A stretch of DNA of 64,000 nucleotides from an uncultured candidate division Zixibacteria bacterium (lineage in GTDB: Bacteria > Zixibacteria > MSB-5A5 > SM1-73). The translations under genes were made by a program, and so were the position numbers. The notes under the pieces are model-generated. The model was given only the letters and a program-made list of their open reading frames with translations, had not been told where the DNA came from and searched no databases. The DNA lies in contig CAIVRH010000019.1 in assembly GCA_903908285.1 (NCBI GenBank), positions 1 through 64,000 of the forward strand, written 5' to 3'. Positions 53,937 to 61,025 of this stretch are shown here, one piece after another. Within the stretch, counting starts at the first letter, position 1. The number at the start of each line of letters is the position of its first letter.

Positions 53937-54009
53937 AAACATTTCCGAGGACAGATACATTTAAGTTTCCTCTTTTGTTAAAATCCGGCGGGAAACTTCT
54001 CTACCTTTT

Positions 54010-55209
54010 ATGCGGATTCTTTTTCTAACCCCCACCTTTCCCTATCCCTTAGATAACGGCAACAAAATTCTGATTTTTAATACCATTATTCGGTTGGCTA
54101 AACAGCATCAGGTTTTTCTTTTATCCTTCATTCAGGGGAACCAGTCGGAATATTTCCCATATTTAAAAGACTATTGTGCGGGTATAGAAACGGTTTCAAC
54201 ACCGGGTCCGGGTATATGGGGAAAGGATATGAGTTATTCCAAAAAAGGATTGATCAAAAACCTATTTTGCCCCTTGCCATATACCATATCCAGATGGTAC
54301 CTGCCGGAGATGGAAAGGAAGCTGAAGGAGATGGTTTCGAAGAATAAATGCGATTTGGTACAGATAGAGACTCTGCATCTGGCACAATTCGCCAAATTCA
54401 CCGGGAATGTCCCGGTGATCCTAAGACAACATAACGTGGAAAGCAGAGTGATGGAGCGGTATTACAAATATGCCTCCGATCCTCTAAAGAGAGCTTATGC
54501 CTATTTCCAATGGAGAAAACTGCTTCGTTACGAGAGGAGATTGTGCTTAGATTCCGATTTGGTCGTCACCCTTTCTCTTGTGGATAAAGACGCTTTAAGG
54601 AAAATCTCGCCAGAGATCAACGCTGAAGTGGTGCCAGTCGGGGTGGACCTGGGATATTTTGGGGCTTTCTTTTCAGCCCGGAATTCGGATGAGATACTAT
54701 ATATCGGTAATTTATATTTCCCACCTGCTATGGAAAACATCCTTTACTTTTTAAAAGAAACCTGGCCCAAAATCAAGAGGATTCGTCCCCGCGCCAGACT
54801 TTCGATTCTGGGTAATTGCCCCAAGAAGGAAACCAAGAATATCCGGAACTTTCCGGATGTGATATTTTTAGGTGAGGTGGAAGATGTTAGGCCGTTCATG
54901 GCAGCCTCGGCTTTAACCATTGTTCCCCACCGGATCGCTTCCGGCGTCCGATTCAAAATCCTGGAAGCGATGGCGATGAAACTGCCGGTGGTTTCCACCC
55001 CGCTGGGCTGTGAGGGTTTGGAAGTGGAGGATGGAAAACATATCTTAATTGCAGACACTCCGGATATGTTTGCTGATAAAGTTATTGCTATACTGGAGAA
55101 TGATCAGCTAAGAAATAATCTGACGGAGAAAGCGCACGCACTGGTACAAGAGAGATATACCTGGGAGAATGCCAACCGGGAATTGAATCGGTTATATGAA
55201 AGATTTTAG
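54010..55209 (+). CDS. GT4-type glycosyltransferase
   Basis: 399 residues, GT-B fold. The N-terminal RILFLTPTFPYPLDNGNKILIFN near 2-24 and the C-terminal VVPHRIASGVRFKILEAMAMKLPVVSTPLGCEGL near 302-335 (in part GVRFKILEAMAMKLPVVSTP), with the E-x7-E-type motif FKILEAMAMKLPVV, are characteristic. QHNVESRVMERYY near 145 is common in sugar transferases of capsule or exopolysaccharide loci. Cytoplasmic, acting at the inner membrane. Probably builds a surface glycan, although no other glycan genes flank it. Confidence 0.85.
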   Translation: MRILFLTPTFPYPLDNGNKILIFNTIIRLAKQHQVFLLSFIQGNQSEYFPYLKDYCAGIETVSTPGPGIWGKDMSYSKKGLIKNLFCPLPYTISRWYLPEMERKLKEMVSKNKCDLVQIETLHLAQFAKFTGNVPVILRQHNVESRVMERYYKYASDPLKRAYAYFQWRKLLRYERRLCLDSDLVVTLSLVDKDALRKISPEINAEVVPVGVDLGYFGAFFSARNSDEILYIGNLYFPPAMENILYFLKETWPKIKRIRPRARLSILGNCPKKETKNIRNFPDVIFLGEVEDVRPFMAASALTIVPHRIASGVRFKILEAMAMKLPVVSTPLGCEGLEVEDGKHILIADTPDMFADKVIAILENDQLRNNLTEKAHALVQERYTWENANRELNRLYERF

Positions 55210-55491
55210 AAAGAGATTTCAAGAAAGCTAACGAGAATTCGAAATTAGGATTTTAAGGATTTGAGAATTTTAAATCTTTTTGGTATGGCCGCAGGATAAC
55301 ACCAGACTATTCAGAATTTTTCATCTAATGATATGTACTCCTTTTGAATTTCAAGCAGGTTATCTTCCCCCGGAGCCACGGGTGGTGAGTTGGCTGGACC
55401 AGATCGGGCCGATAGCCAAAGTATTGGTATTGCGTTCGGGTTTCCGTTGAGTATTCAAAGTGAAATGAGCCGCAGGTTTAACCCAAAAAAA

Positions 55492-55515
55492 GTGGCGGGA
55501 TTTTATTCCCGCCAC
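55492..55515. terminator. Bidirectional terminator downstream of cold-shock gene 2
   Basis: GTGGCGGGA-TTTTAT-TCCCGCCAC, nine perfect pairs, with a run of A on the left giving seven T on the minus strand. It matches 46327-46348. The gap from the glycosyltransferase to here holds one weak 40-codon frame only. Confidence 0.75.
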
Positions 55516-55585
55516 ACTTTCAGTCCCGGAGCCAAGGGAGCCCCCGGAACTACCAATGATATTTTTTAGAATCTTCTACTCTAAA

Positions 55586-55789
55586 CTATATCTTTTGGAC
55601 ATTAGTTGCCTGAGGTCCTTTTTGTCCCTGTCCTTTTTCGAAGCTAACCGCATCACCCTCCCGAAGAGTTTTGAACCCTTCGCTCTGTATTTCAGAGAAG
55701 TGCACGAACAGGTCTTGTCCTCCGTCATCCGGAGTAATAAATCCATACCCTTTGGACTCATTGAACCATTTTACCGTACCTTGCGTCAT
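55586..55789 (-). CDS. Cold-shock domain protein, copy 2
   Basis: 67 residues, nearly identical to the protein at 46421. The start is ATG 55789 after AAGGAGG; the frame stays open further but without a ribosome site. It keeps GYGFI and LFVHFS RNA-binding motifs. Leader, gene and terminator are all duplicates of copy 1, with a few base changes that preserve the hairpins. Confidence 0.95.
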   Translation of the reverse strand: MTQGTVKWFNESKGYGFITPDDGGQDLFVHFSEIQSEGFKTLREGDAVSFEKGQGQKGPQATNVQKI

Positions 55790-55997
55790 CCAATCACCTC
55801 CTTTCTTCTGTATAAAAAAAACCACGAAAGTCTTGAAAAATAAGCTTTCGTGGCTTCATATTCCTGAGCTAACAAAAACCTATCTTAACTTTCCCCTCAA
55901 TGCTTCACCACTTGTACGCACCATTTTTGTAATTGGTGAAGATTATTTCATATTTCTTTTATCGGTCATATACCATGGATACTTAAGTTGAACTTTC
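55790..55997 (-). promoter_or_regulatory. Conserved leader of cold-shock gene 2 with terminator-like hairpin
   Basis: Minus strand order as in copy 1: CCGATAAAA box, perfect CTTCACCA/TGGTGAAG stem (55903-55910 with 55934-55941), conserved box, hairpin CCACGAAAG/CTTTCGTGG (55822-55830 with 55845-55853), T run, ribosome site. Where the two copies differ, the stem at 55903 is restored to perfect pairing. The remaining 150 bases up to the M28 gene show nothing. Confidence 0.6.
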
Positions 55998-56146
55998 TTG
56001 GGTGAGGAAACATCATCCGATACCCTGGAAATAACTGATATAGTATCCGGGTTGACCATAGGTTAAAGTTTAAAAAGCAATGCTTGGAGGTTAATCCCTC
56101 TCCGTTTTATGGTTCTTCTAAATAACTTTTCCTGTCCAGTAAATCG

Positions 56147-58717
56147 TTATCTGCAAGGCGGTTGCCCAGCTTTGAACAGGTAATTGATAAGATAAACCAC
56201 ATCCCCGACATCCACTACCGTATCCAGGTTAACATCACCCGCCTGCAAGGGCTGAGGAGAGGGTCCATTTTTGAAAAGGTAATTTATGAGATAAACCACA
56301 TCACCCACGTCGACTATCGCATCCCGGTTACAGTCTCCGCATTTATATGATAGGATTCCCAGGTCACTTAAAGCCTGGTGCAAAATCTCAGTTGCCTGGG
56401 GCTCCTGGATGAAATAAAGGGGAAAATCGAAATAAATAAATTTGTAATCATCCCCCAAATAGCGGTAAGCGACCGGTTTCCCCTCCAAACCTGAAGAAAC
56501 ATTCGCCGAATGGAATTTATAAATAACCTCACCTGCTCTCAAGCTGTCAATATACCCCACCCCCGGCACTTTGCCCGCTAAAGAAGGAGTAATCCCCCCG
56601 GAGCATTGATCTACCCTTAAACTATCGACCTGAAGATCGGGATAATCGGAAATCTGGCCAAATGCCCCAATGAACTCCTCCGATCGATAAAAAGATTGAG
56701 ACCAGGGCGGAATATAAGCCGATCTGACCTTTAGATAGTCATAAGGTATGTCACCGGGTGAAAACATCCTCATAGCTTCTTCGCCATCGTTCCCTTTGGA
56801 GAGATTCCTTCTCCCTTCAATTATCACCTTCCCCCCGTAGTTTAAGTATTCCTTTAAGACGATATAACTGGAATCATTATCCGCGCCCAGCGAGCGTAAA
56901 CCTCGATTATCCTCCGAGTGAAGTACTACGGCGGAATAAAGACCTAAATCCCTTAGATGTATCTGATTCTGCGGGTAACAATTGGGGCAACTATGGTTTG
57001 AATAAGTATAAGTATAGTCTTGTAAGGCTCTGGCATAAAAAGCATTTATGCTGTCTCCGTTCACAAAATTGTAAGAAAGGGTTTGGTCATAAGTCTCATC
57101 CAGCACCAATATCCCCTGATCCAAGGTTACGGGAAATACCTCTAATGAGACTTCTCCGGCGGCCGGACCCTCAAACCCGCCTGTATTAACTGCGGATACG
57201 GTTATATAATAGATGCTGTTCTCGGTTAAGTTACGGAGGGTATCGGCGGTAGCACCGGTTTGATGAACGCTATCGTAATTTCCGCTGGTGGCTCCATAAT
57301 AGACATTATAATGATCCACATTTTCCCCGGGGGAATTAGCCGCCCAACTTACAAAGGCGGTGTGTCCATCTCTGCCATTTTGAGCCACTAAATTCTCCAC
57401 CCGCGAGGGGGAATTAGCCACCTGGATCAAGGTGGCTAAACACATCTTAACCACCTCTTTCATATAGTCGAAGTCCAGACTGTCGACTAAGTCATAATTG
57501 GTGTGCCATCCCGCCATGTGGAATTCGCCTTCCTCGGCATATATCGCATCGTATCCGAGTTCATAGAAGGAATAATGATCACTGCCGGAGCTTTGGCCTT
57601 CATAGTGAGGACGTAAATAAGTATAGGTATTTGCCTGGTCCATCATAATGTTGACGTAGCTTTCTGCACTGATGTCCCCATAGATCACCACATCGGTATC
57701 GGCATCGACGCTGTGCCCGATCATATCGGTGTTGATCATCAGCGGTAAATCTGTACCAAGAGAATTGAGGTAATAGGCAAAATAGTAACTACCGATAAGC
57801 CCCTGTTCCTCCTGGGCGAATGGGACAAACATTACGGTAACCGGCAGAGGGTGCTGGGCCACTATCCTGGCCATTTCCATAGTGGCCACAGTCCCCGAAC
57901 CATTGTCATCTGCTCCCGGCGCCCAGGTATAGGGATCGGTTCCGCTTCCATATACCACCGAGTCGTAATGTCCTCCCACCACAATCACTCTGTCGGGCTG
58001 TACCGTACCCGGAACTGTAGCCACCACGTTCCACTGGGGAGAGTCCCAGTCGTAATAAAAAAGCCACAAGCTGTCGATACCGAAACCGGCGAATTTATCG
58101 TATAACCAATCCCGGGCTTTATATATTGAATCGATATAGGAATACCGGGTCTTGAAATTTTGTAATCTCAAATCCCACATATAAAGAGAGTCCGAAGAAA
58201 CTAAGTTTAACAAGCTGTCTATGCCGGTAGAATATTTCGAAACCGATCGGGGCAGGGTGGCGATCGGTTTATAGTTCAAAGGTATGGGGCGGTGGTGGAT
58301 AGGCATGACGCTTAAACCTAAGCTTCGCAGATCGGAGGCTTTTTCTTTAGAGGACTTAATCAAATGCCAACTTGGACCGGATAAGAGAACCCTCCCGTAG
58401 GATTCCATATTAACCTTGGAAAAATCTCTCCGGGAAGATACTAAAAAGTAATCCTCCGACCAGGGGAAATCATCAATCAACCGGTACTCCAGACCAGCTT
58501 GATCCAGCTTTTTAAATTCATTTCTATCATATTCGGCCAAAACAAAATCATCCCCCCGGTGATAGGCAGTCACTCCTAAGGCAACAGCATTTGCCCAATC
58601 GGCGGAATTCTTTAGGGTAAGCTTTATCAGCACAGGTTCGGCCAATGCCCGGGTAAAGCTAAATAGGATGAACGCAATCAAAGCGTAAACACCGCACCGA
58701 ATCTTTCGCTTGTTCAT
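56147..58717 (-). CDS. Secreted M28 metallopeptidase with fibronectin III and dockerin domains
   Basis: 856 residues from ATG 58717, six bases after AGGAGAGG. Signal peptide near 1-27 (VYALIAFILFSFTRALA). The M28 domain spans about 165-445: VVGGHYDSVV (His), GADDNGSGT (Asp), FAQEEQGLIGS (catalytic and metal Glu), MINTDMIGHS (Asp), GWHTNYDLVDS (His). One fibronectin III domain follows (about 450-535), then an alpha/beta domain with VVLHSEDNRGLRSLGA. The last 60 residues are a dockerin with two calcium loops, each DxNxDxxVDVGDVVYLINYLF-like. Likely an aminopeptidase docked to a cell-surface or cohesin-bearing partner. Confidence 0.9.
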   Translation of the reverse strand: MNKRKIRCGVYALIAFILFSFTRALAEPVLIKLTLKNSADWANAVALGVTAYHRGDDFVLAEYDRNEFKKLDQAGLEYRLIDDFPWSEDYFLVSSRRDFSKVNMESYGRVLLSGPSWHLIKSSKEKASDLRSLGLSVMPIHHRPIPLNYKPIATLPRSVSKYSTGIDSLLNLVSSDSLYMWDLRLQNFKTRYSYIDSIYKARDWLYDKFAGFGIDSLWLFYYDWDSPQWNVVATVPGTVQPDRVIVVGGHYDSVVYGSGTDPYTWAPGADDNGSGTVATMEMARIVAQHPLPVTVMFVPFAQEEQGLIGSYYFAYYLNSLGTDLPLMINTDMIGHSVDADTDVVIYGDISAESYVNIMMDQANTYTYLRPHYEGQSSGSDHYSFYELGYDAIYAEEGEFHMAGWHTNYDLVDSLDFDYMKEVVKMCLATLIQVANSPSRVENLVAQNGRDGHTAFVSWAANSPGENVDHYNVYYGATSGNYDSVHQTGATADTLRNLTENSIYYITVSAVNTGGFEGPAAGEVSLEVFPVTLDQGILVLDETYDQTLSYNFVNGDSINAFYARALQDYTYTYSNHSCPNCYPQNQIHLRDLGLYSAVVLHSEDNRGLRSLGADNDSSYIVLKEYLNYGGKVIIEGRRNLSKGNDGEEAMRMFSPGDIPYDYLKVRSAYIPPWSQSFYRSEEFIGAFGQISDYPDLQVDSLRVDQCSGGITPSLAGKVPGVGYIDSLRAGEVIYKFHSANVSSGLEGKPVAYRYLGDDYKFIYFDFPLYFIQEPQATEILHQALSDLGILSYKCGDCNRDAIVDVGDVVYLINYLFKNGPSPQPLQAGDVNLDTVVDVGDVVYLINYLFKAGQPPCR

Positions 58718-58757
58718 AATCCTCTCCTGCATTAGGGTTATTTTAGATACATGCTTT

Positions 58758-58958
58758 TTACTTATCGGGAGTTAACCTAATAAATTCATAATCAGGATAT
58801 GGTGATCTTTTCCAGGCGTCATTTTCTAATCCGATACCATCATAGAAACAACCCGGATGAATCATCAGAGCTTGTTCCGCTGTAAAGAAATCAATTTTTG
58901 CCAGATCAGAGATCTCCTCTGATATTTTGTTATTTCCTTCTCTCCGAAGTTTGATTGG
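58758..58958 (-). pseudogene. Protein-like open frame without a standard start codon
   Basis: A 66-codon frame between a sigma70 promoter (59001-59028) and the M28 gene. Its translation looks like protein, ending IHPGCFYDGIGLENDAWKR then SPYPDYEFIRLTPDK. There is no ATG, GTG or TTG before the ATG at 58865. An ATA codon (58923-58925) lies nine bases after AAGGA, where a start would be expected. It may be a gene that lost its start, a gene using a rare start, or a remnant of a longer one. Family not recognised. Confidence 0.4.
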
Positions 58959-59000
58959 TTACTTAAAAAAAGTATGATATAAGTTATTCCTCTTAAATAT

Positions 59001-59028
59001 AAGATAACTACTTTCCTTCTTTTGTCAA
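59001..59028 (-). promoter_or_regulatory. Promoter driving the M28/dockerin side
   Basis: Minus strand TTGACA (59023-59028), 16 bases, TATCTT (59001-59006). Start near 58994, giving about 275 bases before the M28 ATG, across the start-less frame. Confidence 0.6.
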
Positions 59029-59064
59029 TCCGGAAACATATAATCCTTTTGCACTACAGGCCGG

Positions 59065-59205
59065 GTGTCTTTGGCTTGGGAGGTTGAAGCAGCAAAAGAA
59101 CTTGAACGGAAGAATCGAACTCAAAACGAAATTCGACGAAAAAGTACGCCGGTTTACCCGGAAAATCAATTTTTCCAGAACCGGCTGATTCCCGGTCAAA
59201 CGTAA
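59065..59205 (+). CDS. Small basic protein, 46 residues
   Basis: GTG start; the product begins VSLAWEVEAAKELERKNRT and ends NRLIPGQT, charged and probably helical at the N-terminus. A perfect -10 TATAAT lies at 59039-59044 (the -35 is poor) and a strong terminator follows 12 bases after the stop, so a short transcript is well delimited. No ribosome site is obvious. It could also be a small RNA rather than a coding gene. Confidence 0.45.
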   Translation: MSLAWEVEAAKELERKNRTQNEIRRKSTPVYPENQFFQNRLIPGQT

Positions 59206-59217
59206 TAATAAAAATAA

Positions 59218-59248
59218 AGCGGAGAGGTATCTTCCTCTCCGCTTTTTA
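59218..59248 (+). terminator. Strong intrinsic terminator
   Basis: AGCGGAGAGG-TATCTT-CCTCTCCGCT followed by TTTTT: ten perfect pairs. Minus strand also has T-rich sequence after it. It ends whatever is transcribed from the promoter near 59039. The remaining gap to 59512 holds no convincing gene. Confidence 0.85.
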
Positions 59249-59512
59249 CCTTGCCTGCAGGAAAATCATGCGTCTTTGCTTTCACCGTAGTTATCCGCCG
59301 TCGATGATATTTTTGCTGCTCCAGCTCCTCCTCTATTTTATTAAACGCACGCGTTTCTGGAAGGTTCCATGAATTTTCCAAAAAGATTATCTGACCAGGG
59401 TCGGATGATACGGATTTGGACCTAAACCCATGGGGAAAGAGGGGGATTCAATTAGGAATAAAGAAACAAGCGTAAATGAATAGTTAACTTATTATTTCCT
59501 AGTGGAATTGCT

Positions 59513-60787
59513 TTGATAAGAAAAATCTTTGACATGATTATCGACTATGGGGGGCACCTGAAGCTGTTCTCCCGGAACGCCCGGCTGTTTCTGGTGGGTA
59601 TTTTCTTTGTGGGCTTGAACCTATCGATCTTTAGTTTGTTACTGAATCTTTATTTTAAAGAGTTAGGATTCACGGAGGATTTGATCGGTGAAATTCTGTC
59701 GTTAGGAGCCTGGGGAACGGCATTGATCTCTCTTCCTGCCGCTTTGATCATACCCAAATTCCAGGTAAAAAAAGTGCTGATCATATCTGTTCTTCTGGCG
59801 GGCATCTTTTCTATAATGCAAGCCGGTTTGACGGAAAGATCCTGGCTTCTTTTAGCCAGTCTGATTTTGGGCATGGCCAGCAGTGTTGCCCGGGTGGCTT
59901 CCGCTCCTTTTCTGATGCAAAACAGCACCCCCAAGGAGAGAACCTATCTTTTCAGTTTGCACTTTGGCACATACCTGGTAGCATCAATAGCGGGAAGCAT
60001 AGGAGGCGGATACCTGCCCGGTCTGTTTTCCCATTTAGCCCTGTCCAAAATCACGGCTTTTCGGGGCGCTCTTTTCGTTTCGGCCGGCTTAAGTCTATTA
60101 TCTTTAATCCCGTTTTTGCTGATGGCAACGGAGACAAAATCAAAAAAACGATTTGATCTAAAAAAGCAATGGAACAAAAAACTTTTGGCTGAAAGAGGCC
60201 TTTTACTTTTCAGGATCTGTCTGCCCTTCTTCATCCTGGGGATGGGGGCGGGATTGGTGATTCCCTTCCTTAATCTGTATTTTTTGGAGCGATTCGATCT
60301 TCCCGCCAGCACCATCGGACTACTTTTTTCGCTACTACAGGTTTTCATGCTGGGGGGGATTTTGTTGGGTCCGCTTCTGTCCAAGAAATTCGGCATGATC
60401 AAGACTGTCGTGGGTACCCAGCTCTCATCCATCCCTTTCATGCTGGTCTTGGCATTCACCTATCGCTTGCCTCTGGCAGTGTGCTCCTTTCTTTTTCGGG
60501 GCGCTCTGATGAACATGAGCCAGCCGCTATTCACCAATTTTGCCATGGTAAAGGTTAAGGAGGAGGAACAGACTTTAACCAATGCTTTATTAATGCTCTC
60601 CTGGAGCCTTTCCTGGGCAGTCAGCGCCAATTTAGGAGGAAGATTGATTAAGCTGTATTCCTTTACCATTCCGCTTCTGATCGCCATCGGACTGTATATC
60701 GTTTCCAGCGTTTTATACTACTTTTTCTTTTCGACCGAGACGGATAAAAAAATGGGGAAAACGGTTCTGACTTTCCGGGAGACTTAA
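59513..60787 (+). CDS. MFS transporter
   Basis: 424 residues with 12 helices (for example FLVGIFFVGLNLSIFSLLLNLYFKELGF at the start, in part VGLNLSIFSLLLNLYFKELG). The loop between helices 2 and 3 lacks a clear GxxxDRxGRK motif. MLSWSLSWAVSANLGGRLI near 360 and the long charged central loop KSKKRFDLKKQWNKK near 205 are notable. It sits between the two M28 peptidase genes, so uptake or export related to peptide degradation is possible, not shown. Start TTG 59513 or ATG 59534. Confidence 0.85.
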   Translation: MIRKIFDMIIDYGGHLKLFSRNARLFLVGIFFVGLNLSIFSLLLNLYFKELGFTEDLIGEILSLGAWGTALISLPAALIIPKFQVKKVLIISVLLAGIFSIMQAGLTERSWLLLASLILGMASSVARVASAPFLMQNSTPKERTYLFSLHFGTYLVASIAGSIGGGYLPGLFSHLALSKITAFRGALFVSAGLSLLSLIPFLLMATETKSKKRFDLKKQWNKKLLAERGLLLFRICLPFFILGMGAGLVIPFLNLYFLERFDLPASTIGLLFSLLQVFMLGGILLGPLLSKKFGMIKTVVGTQLSSIPFMLVLAFTYRLPLAVCSFLFRGALMNMSQPLFTNFAMVKVKEEEQTLTNALLMLSWSLSWAVSANLGGRLIKLYSFTIPLLIAIGLYIVSSVLYYFFFSTETDKKMGKTVLTFRET

Positions 60788-61025
60788 ACCTCAAAACCGG
60801 CTGTTTTGTCAATCCCGAGGAGAAGGAAAAACGGGAAAGGGTAAAAAAGCTCAACCGACAAATACACCCATCCCACCCTTAAAAAATCCCTCAAAAGAAG
60901 AGGGAATACGTATCAAAAATATGAAGTGAATGTCTTGTAAAATCCAAAACCTAATTTTGTATTTGCCGTAAAAAAGATTATTCAAAGCTGCCCATAGATA
61001 ACATTACCATTAAGGAGAAGTGATC

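Noticed and set aside
55328-55450. 40-codon frame after the glycosyltransferase gene
   Set aside because: Starts with ATG and gives a fairly protein-like peptide (PPEPRVVSWLDQIGP), but there is no ribosome site or promoter and no recognised family. Possibly a gene remnant.
59196-59381. 61-codon minus-strand frame
   Set aside because: Runs through the strong terminator at 59218-59248 and has no promoter or ribosome site.
60880-60915. Terminator after the second MFS gene
   Set aside because: CCCTC-AAAAGAA-GAGGG has a T run only on the opposite strand, where no gene ends.
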